A stretch of DNA of 64,000 bases from Microplitis mediator (taxonomy: Eukaryota; Arthropoda; Insecta; Hymenoptera; Braconidae). Where the stretch lies: contig NC_079969.1 in NCBI RefSeq assembly GCF_029852145.1, forward strand, positions 10,292,001 to 10,356,000. The letters run 5' to 3'. The position numbers and the translations under genes were made by a program. Shown here one piece after another: positions 49,471-62,799 of the stretch. The notes under the pieces were generated by a model. That model ran no database searches, was not told the origin of the DNA, and was given only the letters and a program-made list of their open reading frames with translations. Numbering within the stretch: the stretch's first letter is position 1; every line of letters begins with the position of its first letter.

Positions 49471-50539
49471 TTTTTCAAGAATATATAAAAATTTTAAATT
49501 CGAATTTTAATCGAAGATAATATAATCTGATACTTTTTTAATATAAAATTTGTTAAAATAAAAATCTTCCAGTCTCTTGACATGTTTCATATGCAAATAC
49601 CGCCCCCGGATCGTCACAAAAAATTGAAAAATTAATTATACAGGTTAAAAAAAAATAGTTAGGTATGAAAATAAGGTCACAGTAGGTCGTAGCATCACCT
49701 CGCAGTATCCCCGAGCAAAATACATATATTCCCCGTGATGATGATAGGGTCGCAAGTCGCAGCGGCCCGTGAAATTTGCATAAAGAGCGTCGACATACCC
49801 AAAGTGGGTATCTGTACAAAGGGCTGCTTTATGAATTCGCGCGAGATCCGTCCGGCTCGTGAATAATATGCGCCCAGTGCAACCCCTGGAATTTACCCGG
49901 AGGCGCTCCCGACAGAGAAGCTCAGCTATCTCCAGCTCTCGGCACTAGATAAAGGGGAGATGTCACAAGAAGCTGAAACAAGACAAGATTTAACATACCC
50001 CTTCATGTCTTGCCAGTCCTTCCATCCTCTAGCTTCCAGCTTCTAGTCCCGGACTCTAGATTCTGGACCCACCCAGTATCCAGCATCCCGCGCTTTTCCC
50101 TTGAGCCCAAACGAATTCGTTAGTAATCGCTTTTGTTTCGTCTTCTATTCCTTTACTTCCCGGGTCTGACTCTCATCTCATCTCACTCCCTTTTGCAAAC
50201 TATCCTTCTAGACAGACTACATACTACCAACTACCTTCTACTGACTACTATGGACTTCTATACAGACAGACTTTACCTTCAGCTTTTGATTTAGCCTCTT
50301 TCTTTAGTTTAGTTAATTTCCGCTGGCAAGGAATCTCGGTCGATTCAAAGTCGCCTCTGTCTTGCTACTGAATCCTTGAGTCGAGTCTCGCTAGTCACGG
50401 AATTCCTTCACTTTGTCGAGCGAGAACTTTTAGAAATTTATATACCATTTCAAATATATCTTTTTGATTTATTATTATTTATGTTCTTTGTTTGCAATTT
50501 TTTTTTGTTTTTTTTTTTATTTAAACTTTATTTGCAAAT

Positions 50540-50860
50540 ATTTTAAAATATAAATTCAAAAGATACCTGAATTATCAGAGATATCACTAAATATCACGAA
50601 AACAATTTTATAGGAAATTTAATTCTCTACAATCTAGGCCTTTATAATTTCTATTGTAAGTGCGATTAGATAGTTTAAGTGTAATTACTATTTAGAGTCC
50701 GACATATAAAGTTTTGTACTACTTTGTAAAATTTTAAGTTCCGTGAAACTTTGAATTTAAATTTGACCCAAAGTATTAAGGATACGACTAAAATGTATAG
50801 GAATGATTTTATAAGAAATTAAAAACCCTACAAAAAAGGTTATAGTGATTTTTTTGAAAA
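50540..50860. repeat. Dispersed self-complementary AT-rich repeat, tandem pair
   Basis: Cores lie at about 50610-50632 (ATAGGAAATTTAATTCTCTA) and 50811-50838 (AAGAAATTAAAAACCCTACA), about 200 bp apart. Confidence 0.65.
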
Positions 50861-51339
50861 TTGAATAGTATATCTGTACATGCAATTAAAAGTTAATTTA
50901 GTGACTTTTTTTTAAAAATAACAGTTTTTGGATTTAAAATTTATTTTTATTTCTATAAACGAATATAAAATATAATATTGAAATAAATAAAAAGTTTGTC
51001 GGTGTATGGGCATTGTGCAGTGGCCGGATAGACACATTAATCGATTCAAATGTCGTTTCAGTTGTTTAAACAAGAACGAATTCGATGGCGATAACAATGA
51101 CAATAATAAAATAAAACAAAGTTAAATAATAATAACACTGGGGATTTATTTTTGTTTCGCTTTGGGTAAATTCATGTCAAATAATTGTCTGACTTTTGTT
51201 CCCTTGTCAAATGGCCAATTTGTGTCGCCTATAAATAAATATAACCAAATAAACTTTTAATTAATCATACGTTCATAAATTTTTTTTTTTTAACCAAATT
51301 TTGCTGAAATTAAAATCTCATAATCAATTGCGACTTGTC

Positions 51340-51720
51340 ACAGATAATTATATAAGAAATTTAATCTCTTATCATTTATCTAAAATTTCAATTTAAAAAT
51401 TTTTCTTTTTAAAGGATGAAATCAAAATTTTAAGTTAAGTTTTAAAAATAAAATAAAGTTTTAAACTTTTTTGTAGAAAATTGAATTCCTCATGAATAAG
51501 GATCTTATAAATTTTATCATATTTCTTATCATTTATCCAGAATTTGAATTAAAAAAATATACTTTGAGTAATTTTCAAAAATCGATAAAAAATTTTGAAC
51601 TTATAATTCTTATTTAATTTTTAGAGATTCGACGAAATTAAACCTGACTTTTTTCTGTAGAAAATTCAGTTCTAAAAAAAAATAAAAGTTATAAATTTCG
51701 ACTCGTTCAATTTAATTCAA
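51340..51720. repeat. Dispersed self-complementary AT-rich repeat, several partial copies
   Basis: Cores occur at about 51353, 51473 and 51656. The middle one is followed by ATTTTATCATATTTCTTATC, as in the copies at 48 kb. Confidence 0.6.
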
Positions 51721-52539
51721 AAATTAATTTAAAATCTCACAAAATTGAATTTCAGATATTGTGAGTTAAAAATGGGGCTAAATTGAATCTGGGAAAAGTT
51801 TAAAAAGCGCAATGTTAAGTATAAAGTACACAGAATATAAAAAAAAAACAAAAGCACAATGATATGCACAGAGATTTCATTTTCGCTCAAGATAAAAGTT
51901 GTTATATCTCAGTTATCTCTATTTTTTGACCCTCCCTCAGTCTCGAGTTCTATTTTATCTTGTATCAAGTCTCGAGACTCTTTGAGACTAAACTACTAAC
52001 AGTTACGTCCAAGTCTGATAAACTCATTGTAAACAGAAAGAGACACCAGCCAGCAATAGTAATACCCTAGATTCCTCCGACCCTTTTCCGTTATTTCCAC
52101 AAACACAACATTAAAAACATCTGCCGTTTCTCTTTTATTATTTTACTCTATTGCTAATATATATATATAAATTTATTTTTGGTTATTGTTTTAATACAAT
52201 TATCCCCAGCTGGTAGTTTTCACTGTAAGTAAACCGACCTTGAAATTGGCGAGATAATTAAATCGTAACTGTGTATTTCAAATTTTAATACCCAGCGATT
52301 TAAAATTTTCGACTCAGAAAAATAGAGCAGGTATTAAACTCAGAGTTAAGCTCAAGGTCTCGAGACAATTTTAAGTAACTAGACTATAATGGCTTTAAAA
52401 TCTTAAGTTTAATTATTCGTAAAGTTTTACAAGGATTTACATGTAAGTAAATTAAATAGTTTGTTATATATAAATGTAAGCTTTTGGAAAATCTTTTAAT
52501 GGAATTAAAACTCTGGACTTGTTTTCGGAGATAGAATTT

Positions 52540-52980
52540 ATTTGTTAATAACTTTTTATAGGAAATTTAATTATTTAAAAAAAAAAAGTTCTTATACATT
52601 TCATTTTATCTCTTGTCATTTGTTCAGAATTTTAATTCAGTGTTGAAAAAAAATTTCTTGGAGTAATTTGTCAAAAACGTTATTTTTTCAAGTTTTAAAT
52701 TCAAACTCTGATGAAATTTTTAAAAATGAAAAAAAGTCATCACATACTTTCTTTTATAGAAAAATTTAACTATCAACAAAAAAAATTTTAATAGTTTTCA
52801 CAATCTTTTATTATTTATCCAAAATTTTAACTTGAGAGTTAAAGAAAGATTCAAAAAAGATTTTTCTGATTAATTGGAAAAAATTTATGAGATTTGAATT
52901 TATAATAAATGTTTTCAATTAAAGAAATTAATCCGAGATTTTTTTGGAGAAAATTTTCTACTAAAACTTCTACTCTTTAG
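52540..52980. repeat. Dispersed self-complementary AT-rich repeat, several copies
   Basis: Cores occur at about 52558, 52756 and 52948, roughly 195 bp apart, with TATCTCTTGTCATTTGTTCA after the first. Confidence 0.65.
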
Positions 52981-54049
52981 CCTCAGTTTAATTAAGAGCT
53001 CATATATATCTCGAAATTGAAAACAGGAAATTAACAAATTGAGTCGGTGAATCATACTCCCCCTTCCTCACACCACACACCTATTGGAAACTTTGAACCT
53101 TTTATTAATAAATAACTTTTAAATACTTGAAGAACAATAGAAAAAAAACTAAATAAAATCCGGAAATTGCAGTGAAATCTTTTTCCGCGGGGTCAGTGTC
53201 AGGATTAAAAGCTCGCTCTTAATATCTTAGCGAGTCTAATTGGCCCCAAGTGATGTATTGAGGAAATTAAGCTTCCCGAATAGTCTTGAACCTCCGCGGG
53301 TTTTCCAGCAAAACGCGTAAAGCTTCCAATACTCTTTCATTATTCTCTCAAGCATTTCTTTACTTATTCTTCCATTCCGAAATTTTCTACCTCTGCCACT
53401 ACCTTTTATTTCAATTTTTTTCTCTCCTCCTTTTCCTTTTTCTCCTGCTTCTTCTTCTTTTATTTTTAATATTTTTTCTTCTCCATCAAATGAAACAGTG
53501 AAATATTTCATGAATTTCTCGGTACGGATTCGCGGCAAAAAAACCGAGACCATAAAAACTACTGAGGAAAAAAGATCCAAATGAACCGAGAGAGTAAAAA
53601 AAAATACTGAGAAAAAGGCAATCTCGGGTGTTATTTATATTTAATGAATTACTAAATAAAGTTTGTAAAATTGCGGTAATATAAAATATGAGAGGAGATT
53701 ACAGTTGGCATTTAAATGTCATATAAATATGTGGGCTGGAAATAAAAATGTTAGTGAAAATAAAATTAACAAAACAAAACGAAAAATGTCGGAAAATTTA
53801 GTAGCGGACTAAAGGCGGAGGGACTTAATCTGTACGACCTCTGCTCGCTAATCGTCGTAATTGCGTCTACCGAGTACATTCACACAACGGTTACAGTCTG
53901 AGGAGGAATTTATACGACAGTACGTGGGACATGTTCTTTTCTGTTCCACGTACTAGGGTACGTGAAAGGATTTTTCGGGTCGAGTTGAACTCTGGACGAA
54001 TGCTGATTTTTAATTCGGGTAATGAATTGAGGCCCATTTATTGGGACTA

Positions 54050-55410
54050 AATCTTTTCAGTAAATTTTTTTTTTTGATAGTTTATTCAGAATTTAAATTT
54101 TCACTGAACAAAAATTTGCATAAATAATTTTAAATTTAAATAACATCAAAACTATTGGAGTTACGAAAAAAGTCACAAGGACTTTTTTTGTAGAGCATTA
54201 AATTTCCTAAAAAATAATTTAAATGCATTTTGGTCGTATCTCCCTTTGTTCAGCTACAATTAAAATTCAAAGCCATAAACCAGTAACTTTTTTACTGTAA
54301 CATAAAAAACTGATTACCCAGGACTTAAAAAGGCAATTATGTGAAAAACGTTGAATTTATTGAAAAATTTGAAGATACATGTTTTCAGCGGACTAAATTT
54401 ACCACAAAATCTTCTTTATATTTATTTTTTATATTAATGAACAAACCGCGGAACAAAAAAAGCTGTGACCCGGAGCAAAAGTACAAGAGTTTAATTAAAA
54501 TTGTTTTAATCAAACGTAGGTTAATAAATAAAGTAAAAAAATAAATAAATTACAGTTAAATGAAATTAAAATCAGTCGAGTGTTGTTACTGTTGTTGTGG
54601 ACTGTGTATTGCTGTCTGTTGATGTTATTGTGCGCTTAACGCAGATACTATTGCAACTGGCTCACGTTATTCAATTATTTACAATGAAGCAATGAAATAA
54701 TTATGCTTTGAAAACCTCCGTTACATCAATTGTGTGCTCTGTGCTGCATTAAATCTGTAAATTCGTCGGTAGTATTCATGTTCCGAGATGAGAGATTTCG
54801 GGTTAATGCGAATATTTCACTGGAGCTCTCGGTCGCATTGTTTTTATTTTATTTTTTCTTTTGATGTTCGATCAGATCTAATGAAGTAAAGGTAAAGGTA
54901 AAGAAAATTATCATAACTATTAGATTGAGCAGTGACCTAAGAATGAAGATAAAGAAGGAGGAAATTATGGTAGCGGATTTTTAGTTATTGTTAGCGTCAT
55001 TTCTGATCGATTGTATTATAGTTTACTCAAGCGTTATAATTAGATGATTTTCCTTGAGGCTTAAGGTATGGGTTGAGGTTCCATCTAGGGTCGCTCGATA
55101 CCAGGATTACAAACGGTATCAAGAATCAAGACACGATCTTTATAAGCCCGGAAATAATTAATAGAAGAGGTTACGAGTATGATTATCAATTGAGAGCCCT
55201 TTTTATAACTAATACGCTTTTGTTGAGAGCTCTGTAATTTAAAATATTTTTATTTAAATTGTCGTTGTAATTTTAGTAATTCAATTTTATTGATAAAAAA
55301 TTTTTTATAGCAAATTTAATCCTCTACAAACAAAAAATATTAGTCAATTTTCCGATAAAATTTATAGTATCTCTAGTTTTTAATTTAAAAAACAATATAG
55401 TGGTTTTTAT
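54050..55410. repeat. Two further dispersed-repeat copies with intervening non-coding DNA
   Basis: Cores lie at about 54192-54215 (GTAGAGCATTAAATTTCCTA) and 55306-55330 (ATAGCAAATTTAATCCTCTA). Between them, 54300-55220 holds no recognised gene. Confidence 0.55.
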
Positions 55411-55479
55411 TTAAATATTATTTAACAAATAAATATATGTATGTATTAAAGCACAGTTGACTTGAAGCTTTTACTGGTC

Positions 55480-55780
55480 TCCGGTCTCACGTATAACGTG
55501 AGACTAGCGCTAGATAAAAGTGGGCAAATGAGAAAACGCGGCTCCGGTGGTAGTGGTACTAGACTCACTGTCGACGCTTTCGCATTCGCGCTTGCAAACG
55601 AGCTTGCACAAGTGTAGATCACGCTTCAGAGCACGACGCTCGGGAGAAAATTTGTCTTTCGGGCTCGTCGGGGCTAAGGGGGCTAAGAGGGTTCGCGCTG
55701 TTCGCTGCTCAGAGGAGGCTAGATAGACGCGTTTGCACTGCATGGATGCATCTTTCAAGCGCTTCAAACACACACACACC
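55480..55780 (-). other. GC-rich island with open minus-strand frame, possible exon
   Basis: Base composition here is clearly richer in GC than on either side. A minus-strand frame is open across it (first ATG at 55743), and a consensus-like donor (ACA then GTGAGT, boundary 55569/55568) occurs inside. The peptide is basic and Ser/Thr-rich with no domain that I recognise. A perfect 9-bp hairpin (GTCTCACGT / ACGTGAGAC) flanks it at 55484-55504. It could be an unannotated first exon, a promoter-type CpG-rich element, or neither. Confidence 0.2.
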
Positions 55781-56986
55781 AGCTAAAATCTAAAGCACGA
55801 ATAAGCCACGTACCCCATTGCCGTCCTTTCCACTCCTCTACTCGTTTATACTTTGCTCTACTCTACCCTGCTCCACTCTATTCCGTGCTTACCTCAAGTC
55901 TAGTTCACTGACGCTACCGTCAGAGAGCGCTCGCGTGAGCACTTTCGATTCCGACTCCGATTCCGATTCCAACTCGATACCAGACTGGCACGAGTGGGAA
56001 ACAGAGTAAAATGCTTGCTAGTCGACCTACGAAAACCAATATTTACTAACGCGTTCTCTTTTTGGAGAATCGCGAGTCCGCTCGATGCTTTTCTTTCTCC
56101 TTTTCACAATTTATATAAAAACTCTATCCACTGCTTTTCTACATACGCCACTGGAATCATCTGTGATTCACCAGCGCACTCGAATATCGATATAAAAGTA
56201 TGCGGAAACATGTAAAAGAGGATACCGACACTCTAAAACAAATTCATGAAAAAAAAAAAAAAATATATACATAAAATATTCACCTCTATTCTCTTTTCTA
56301 CGGTTTCCTCGTACGCCCTCTGCTCACTTGGATATTGTTCGGGATCAGAGGGTTTCTAACTCTCTATTTTGGATATTATTTCAATATTTTTTATCTATTT
56401 TCTTTGCCCTTTTTGATATAATATAGGTTTGTTTTACACCAGAGTTTTATGTTTAACAAGACGGTCCAGGATTTTTTTTTTTTATTAACTGGCAGTAAAA
56501 CCAAATACTAAATTACAAATAATGTTTTTAATAAATATAAAATTTTTAATAAACACCAGAGAAACGATATTATTGATGTAAACCTTTTCTGTAGAAAATT
56601 TTTATCTGTTCCGCAGTTTTTTATAAAAATTTTAGTTTCCAATTTCAGACCCGTATTTTTCTCTTCTATTTCCTCAACTCCAGTTGTTCAAACAAGACAT
56701 GACACTATAGTATAACACTTCAGTGTTTACGGTATCCTGGAGCTGTCATATAAGCTTCCAATGCCCAAGGACCAGAAACTACCGACTAAGAACTAGGTTT
56801 CAATGTCATTAGTTTCCATCTCTCTCTCCCTCTCATATATATATGTGCATATATATATATAATTTTAGACGATGAGGAATCATGTATACACTAGGCTAGT
56901 GCCTCGACGCTTCTGTATCTTGTGCTTTGAGACTCGAGTGCTCAGATGTGATAACGAGTACACTGTGTGGTCATACAGAGCATGAC

Positions 56987-56990
<4 letters not shown>

Positions 56991-57029
<39 letters not shown>
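56991..57029. repeat. (TA)n microsatellite
   Basis: Nearly pure TA run of about 39 bp, continuing imperfectly to 57039. Confidence 0.95.
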
Positions 57030-57039
<10 letters not shown>

Positions 57040-57676
57040 CATCTGTATGCCAGTAATGGGCAATATGAAGATCACTGATGAATGTCGGTATGATATTTTT
57101 AGTTGCTATTGTATATTATATTGCATTTCACAAGATTCATAGGTCATATAAAATATAATTATTATACTCTTCTCTGGTTTAATGTTTATGTAATTGAGCT
57201 TAGCAGTGAAAAGACTGAGGGAAAGAAATAGCCATGATAAAAAATTTTTATCAAATTTACCGGTGTTTTATAGATACATTTTTTTTTTTATTTGCTGTGT
57301 CGTATACGCGGTTGTGTTTAAACACAGGGTATTTGGATGTTCGTCCTCTGTATTTGGGTTGTTCATATTTATTATTGCCCTTTTTAATGCTTCTTTATAT
57401 ATTATTTAGTATTTCTCACGGTCGAGGGTGAGATAAAATTAACTTTATTATATTGGTGTTATTACGGATAATTGCGGGGGCTTACATTTAAAACAAATAC
57501 TAAGAAATACAGTTTTATTACGGTTATTATAAGTTATTGCGGATTGAATGAAAGTCGTAAGGAGTTTAAATTATTTTTTAAAACTATTAACTATGTTTAC
57601 AAGTTTGAATCCACTCGCCATACATTTTTTTACCAGCTTCCACTTCAAAGTCTATTTAAGGTGAATACAAAAATAG

Positions 57677-57950
57677 ATTGGGCCTTATGGGAATTTAGGG
57701 CCCTATTTTGAAATCTAAGCCTGGGGAATTTTTATTTTTATATTTGAATTGTAATTTTTTCATTTTTCCCGAAAATTAACTATGACCAGTCTATAAATAA
57801 ACGTAGGGCCTTATAGTAAAATTGAGCCTTTTAGGTGAACTTCAAGGATCTTATGATATATATATTTTTATACTCGACGGAGTGTAAACGATTTTTGGAT
57901 CTTATGATAAATTTTGGGCATTACAGTCGAGTTGGGCCTTATAGAGCTGC
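57677..57950. repeat. Degenerate GGGCCTTATAG minisatellite
   Basis: GGGCCTTATGG (57680), GGGCCTTATAG (57806) and GGGCCTTATAG (57934), with looser variants GGATCTTATGATA (about 57846 and 57897) and GGGCATTACAG (57916), recur at irregular spacing, each set in AAATT-rich sequence. Confidence 0.5.
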
Positions 57951-58604
57951 GTTAAAATTCACTTCTAGACTAAATAAACAAATAAACTCTAAAACAATCC
58001 TCTTTTTATATATTTAACCTCGAGACAAATAACTTATCTCTAAACTCCTGCGTTATAACTCGTAACCAAAACTTCCCAGTTCGAATCCACTTGACTCCCA
58101 ATAAATATTTTTTTCTATTTTCTAAATTCTCTTATCTCCACATTTATTTTCACTCTCCCAACAGTACTTTCTTTACTCCATTTTAAAGCCTTCCATATCT
58201 TTGTTTTCGCCGTGACATAGATCCGACTCTCGACTGCTGGACACGAAAAACTTTTACGATCCCTTTCAACAGAAAACTCACTTGCAACTTATTTCTCTTA
58301 CGAATTGTTATTTTTCGATACGACAGATCACTTGACATCTCTTAAAATATCCACCAGAAATTATATGTAATTATTTATATTTATATATATTTTTATACCA
58401 ACTCCTTAACTCAGTTCAACTGATTCGAGTCTCTCTCAGTCTTTAAATCTTTTATACAGAGTAAAGGTTGTAAAAGGATCGTGCATTCATCTGTCCGGCT
58501 GTTATCTTGCGTATGTCTTCTCTTACATTATAAAGAAAAGGGTGAGCATGAAGTATGCGTGTATCTTATTTTCTCCGTCCTTTTAAACATTAATCCTAGT
58601 TGTA

Positions 58605-58605
58605 G

Positions 58606-58639
<34 letters not shown>

Positions 58640-58640
58640 A
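58605..58640. repeat. (GTT)12 microsatellite
   Basis: About twelve GTT units. Confidence 0.95.
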
Positions 58641-60399
58641 GCCGCCGTAGTTGTAGCTAGTTGTAGTAGACTTCTACCTTCCACTAGCAACATTTTTTTT
58701 ATTCTTATAACCATCTCGAGAGTCGCTTGGCTTGCTTTTTATTTTTTATAGCGCGAACTGCGGACGTTAATGACGCGAACCGAGAATTATAAGTTCGCAA
58801 GATAAATTGTTAAGTATAAATATAAATATTATTATAATAATAAAAATAACCAGCATTACCTTTACGCAAGCGAATCCCGAGTTATTCATTACACCTCTAA
58901 TCATATTTTGTTTTTTTTACTCATCACCTAGAAATTTTGTAATAATCTACATTATGATTGATGCTGTCATTTTTTTTCATTTTTTTTTTACTCTTCTGCT
59001 CATGGCAGATTCTTTTCTAACTTTTGGTGTATCGATTAAAATAAAATCATTAAAACTAAACAATTACAAGCTGAGTAATGAGGAAAATAAGAAATGTGTA
59101 ATTACTCGTAAACGGGGAAAGGGGGGATCTGTTACTTTTTTTAATTACTCGAATTGTAATAGAGGAATTTTAATGAATTTTTTCTTGAATCGATAGCAAA
59201 TGAGTTAGAAAACCGAAAAATTTTATCCTTTTTTTTTTAATTGCTCATTTTTTAACTAAAAACAACGAATTTAATTAATTTTTCTCCAATTTCTTTTTTT
59301 TAAATTACTATTTCAATCTTCACTCTTTTAGGTGACCATTTTTCCCAATTCATTACTTCATGACTTATCGCAGTAACCTCGTGGGTATCGATAAAAAAAA
59401 GTTTATCGAAATCAAGCAATTACAAATCGAGTAACAGTTTATTTAAAAAATGCTCTCAATAAAAATTGGGATGAAAAAAATGAAAGGTGCCTTTGATAGC
59501 CACTAGATAGTTGAGCATAAAAAATTTTTAGCCCCACGCCCTCAAAACTAAAAACGTCAATTTCTCGATAAAATAATTGGATTAAAAAAAAAAATTAATA
59601 AAACGCGAACGGGATTCGAACCGCTTACTCAGCACGTTCCGAGGGAGCGAATACATGCGTGTATAGTGGGGAATTTAAATGTCGGGCAAGCGTATAATCG
59701 ATCCCACTCTGCGCATAACCTGAATATTGGGGAATAGATATCACACACACAATGCGCTGACACGATAACCGAGAGCGAGGTTTGCGTTTGGCTATATAGT
59801 CACCAGTAATTCGTTGGTTCTCCGCCTTTACTTCAACCCTCTCTCTCTTACTCTCTATTGGTTCATGTTGAATATGCATGAATCCTTTTCCAACTCCTCT
59901 ATTTGTAGGACATTGACCTGACAGGAACCGAAATCTCGAGCATTTTCGATTATCATCCCATAACCCCTAGAATATTCCTCGATTATGTCCTCATCCTTGT
60001 CCTACCTCTAGCTTATATATTTCCAGTCCTGTACCCTCTGCACTCTGCACTCTACACTTGGTACTCTATACTCTGTACTCCATACTCAAGTCTGGCTATA
60101 GAGTTGAGCGAGAACCAGTGACTGGGTAAGAGAGGGAGAGGGAACGTCAAATTCGAAATTCAGATTTACGGTAAACACTCAACGAAATTGAATGTGTCAT
60201 GACAAGGAATGTACTATTCCTATGTACTGGGTAACTTTAATGTCATATCCATTAATTCGAGTAGTTTCATTATATAATAATGTTTTATCTTATTTTCAAA
60301 TTTATTGAATTCTCGTTAGGTCAGGCTACGGACTGCGTTGCAAACGGAGTAAATTTTTGTATATTTAATTTTGAGGAAATAGCAGGTGACGTAATGAGG

Positions 60400-60850
60400 A
60401 CTTCATTTTTATGACCTTTTTTACAAGGTAATTTTTCTGGCTACAAAAATGTTTATAATGACTTGGGTTGCATCTCTGATAGTTTTTGCAGGAATTTCAA
60501 GTTTCAAATTTTGGATCATCAAATCAGAAAACATGTTTTGAAGTTATATATATATGTTTTTTTTTTTACCTTAAATTTCTCGTGAACTATTCGACTTATG
60601 AAGAGAGTTATAAAAAACTTTTTGTAGGGAATTTAATTTCCGACATAATAACATTCGTATCTGCGATACTTAACCCACAATTTGTATCTTAAAGTTAATA
60701 AAAAGTATTCACTCAATTTTGAATCAAATTTTTATAGCAAGTCTCTTAAGTTTTGACTACATGTAAACTATCAAGTTTTCATAGAAATCAATAAAAACTT
60801 TTTTTACGAGAATTACATTTACTATGAAAAAGTTAGCATTCAGTTTTTCG
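60400..60850. repeat. Dispersed self-complementary AT-rich repeat, three copies
   Basis: Cores occur at about 60425, 60625 (GTAGGGAATTTAATTTCCGA) and 60806, spaced about 190 bp apart. Confidence 0.6.
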
Positions 60851-60859
60851 AAAAATTGA

Positions 60860-62790
60860 ACCGCAATAGACTGTAGTGGTTTTGAAAATTCTAGCTCAAT
60901 AAAATAAATTTAGACAAAAAAACGGCATAATCATTAATTACTGAAAGTAATACCCAGTAAATAAAGTTTATAAACGGCGTTGAAATAGAAACCGCAAAGT
61001 AATTTATACACATACGCGAACAGAGCGAGGGTGTGTCAGGAACTTGAAACTCAATATCCAATTCCGGATTCCTAATTCAATTAACGAGCGTTCATGTGCA
61101 TCTAACTTGTTCCTATATATATGTGTAGAAAGAGAGAGAGATAATATGTATGATATTGATTTCGGTGGGTAGTCAGCAGAATTTTATCGTCAACAACCGA
61201 ATACATAAAGAGCATAAAGCTCATTGATTCTCTTGGATGTTGATCAAAGATGAACTGAGAAGGAACAAAAAGCAACTGACTAAAGTCGAGATTTTATAGA
61301 ATTGCTGATCAAGAACATTAACTGCAAGTTTACTAAGTGGCTTTACATCTTTCATTTGTGCTGCTAAATCCCTCAGCCCCAGTCTCAGACCTCAGACAGA
61401 TTTAGAGCCAGGGACAAAATCCGGTGGGTAATGAGTGTTCTTAGCAACCAGGGTGCCAATTATTTAATTGCACCTTTGGGACACAGGACCGACTCCAGCT
61501 GTAGTATCTCGAGTCTCTGAACATAAGATAGTTTTATCTGATTACCTTTACTACCGTTAATTCCCTTTGTTTAGTAGTGTTAGCTGTAAGTTTAACATTT
61601 TTTTTATTATCGCTATTTTTTATAAACTTTCAATACCGATAACTTGAAAACTAATTATCATAAATCAAGCTTATATATGCGGTTTGGAATCGCCAGAGTC
61701 TGATCATTAAGACTATGGAGGCAGATTTGAAAAAAAATCTGGAAAATGGTTGACCCTGCAGGCAAGCCCCAAAACTTTTCGCTATTTTCGAGCTCGAGGA
61801 GCTTGAAAACATAATTGTGAAGATAATAACTTCTCGAATCTTTCGAAAATCGTCGATTTTCATAGCAGAAAGTTAAAAATTGATATTAATCTGGTAAAAG
61901 ACCGATGTAGATTTATATTTAAAATATAGGTATTCAAATACAAGAAGTGATCGGGTATTAGGATTTTTACCTTATGTATTTTTTTGGAATCGCGAAAGCC
62001 TGCTCTGTAAGCAGAGGCCATAGTTTTTAATATAAAAAACGAATGTGACCTGAAAAAATAAATTCCTTATCCACGGATGAGTAGTAAATATGTAAATAGA
62101 GGTCACGTGAAAGTACATTGAGTAATTGAATAACACGAATGATATGTCTGGCTCGGAATTCTCAGGCTAACTGTTTCAATAGAAACGTACTCGAATAAAG
62201 GTTGACCGGGTCGGCGAGAGCCAACTAGTAGCACACGATGAGGCCGCGCCACTTTCAGGAGCTGACTCGCTCGCGACTCGCGGAATTGAGGAGCCGGTTG
62301 ATCTTGAGTTTACTCTCTCTCTACTCAGTACTACCATGCCCGTGTTCATGCCCGTGCTGGTTATATTACTTCTCATTCTCACAGAACGACCCACGCTTTA
62401 TTTCTCACGGCGGGAGGCTCTGGAATCCAAGTCCTAAGACATACGAGCGCCAGTTGCTACAGGACACCATGACCAACCGTAATTAACGACCCTCCATTAA
62501 CGTTCATAACATCCCAATGATATCCGTTATACACTCGTATCCAACGGCCCAAGAGTAAGACCAAGGAGGCCAAGGGGGGAAAAAGTCTCGTTTTCATCCT
62601 TTTGTCTTCTGGCTCCTTTGTGCTCCACGGGTTAACATGTTTGACTTGTAAGAAAAGAGTGCAATGTACTCATTTGTACTTCCAAAATAAAAATCTTGAC
62701 AATTATTTATTTTTTTTTTTCTATCAATTAACATTTTTTGCTACTCCGCTTTATTTCTTAACAAAAATCCAAATAACAAGGAGCCAACAT
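60860..62790. other. Non-coding stretch without a recognised gene
   Basis: It contains a GA run near 61129-61141. A motif TTTGGAATCGC, followed by a short hairpin, occurs twice (about 61683 and 61985). Overlapping antisense frames at 62176-62486 have no recognisable domain. Confidence 0.5.
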
Positions 62791-62799
62791 AGTTGAGCT

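Larger units (their letters stand above)
55781..60390. other. Non-coding stretch with microsatellites and a degenerate minisatellite
   Basis: It contains a long TA repeat (56991-57029), a dispersed-repeat fragment near 56585, a degenerate GGGCCTTATAG minisatellite (57677-57950), a (GTT)n repeat (58605-58640) and a CTCTGCA-type minisatellite (60037-60092). The 129-codon plus-strand frame at 58807-59196 is Phe/Ile-rich AT noise. Confidence 0.55.

Noticed and set aside
53236..53580. Minus-strand 114-codon frame rich in Lys/Glu/Gly
   Set aside because: It is explained by an A/G-rich low-complexity tract; the plus strand has an equally long CT-rich frame.
59590..59640. GGTTCGAATCCCG on the minus strand, resembling a tRNA B box, followed by a T run
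   Set aside because: The flanking bases do not form a 5-bp T-arm stem and no A box lies at the right distance upstream. There is no tRNA fold here, so it is at most a degraded tRNA-derived tail.
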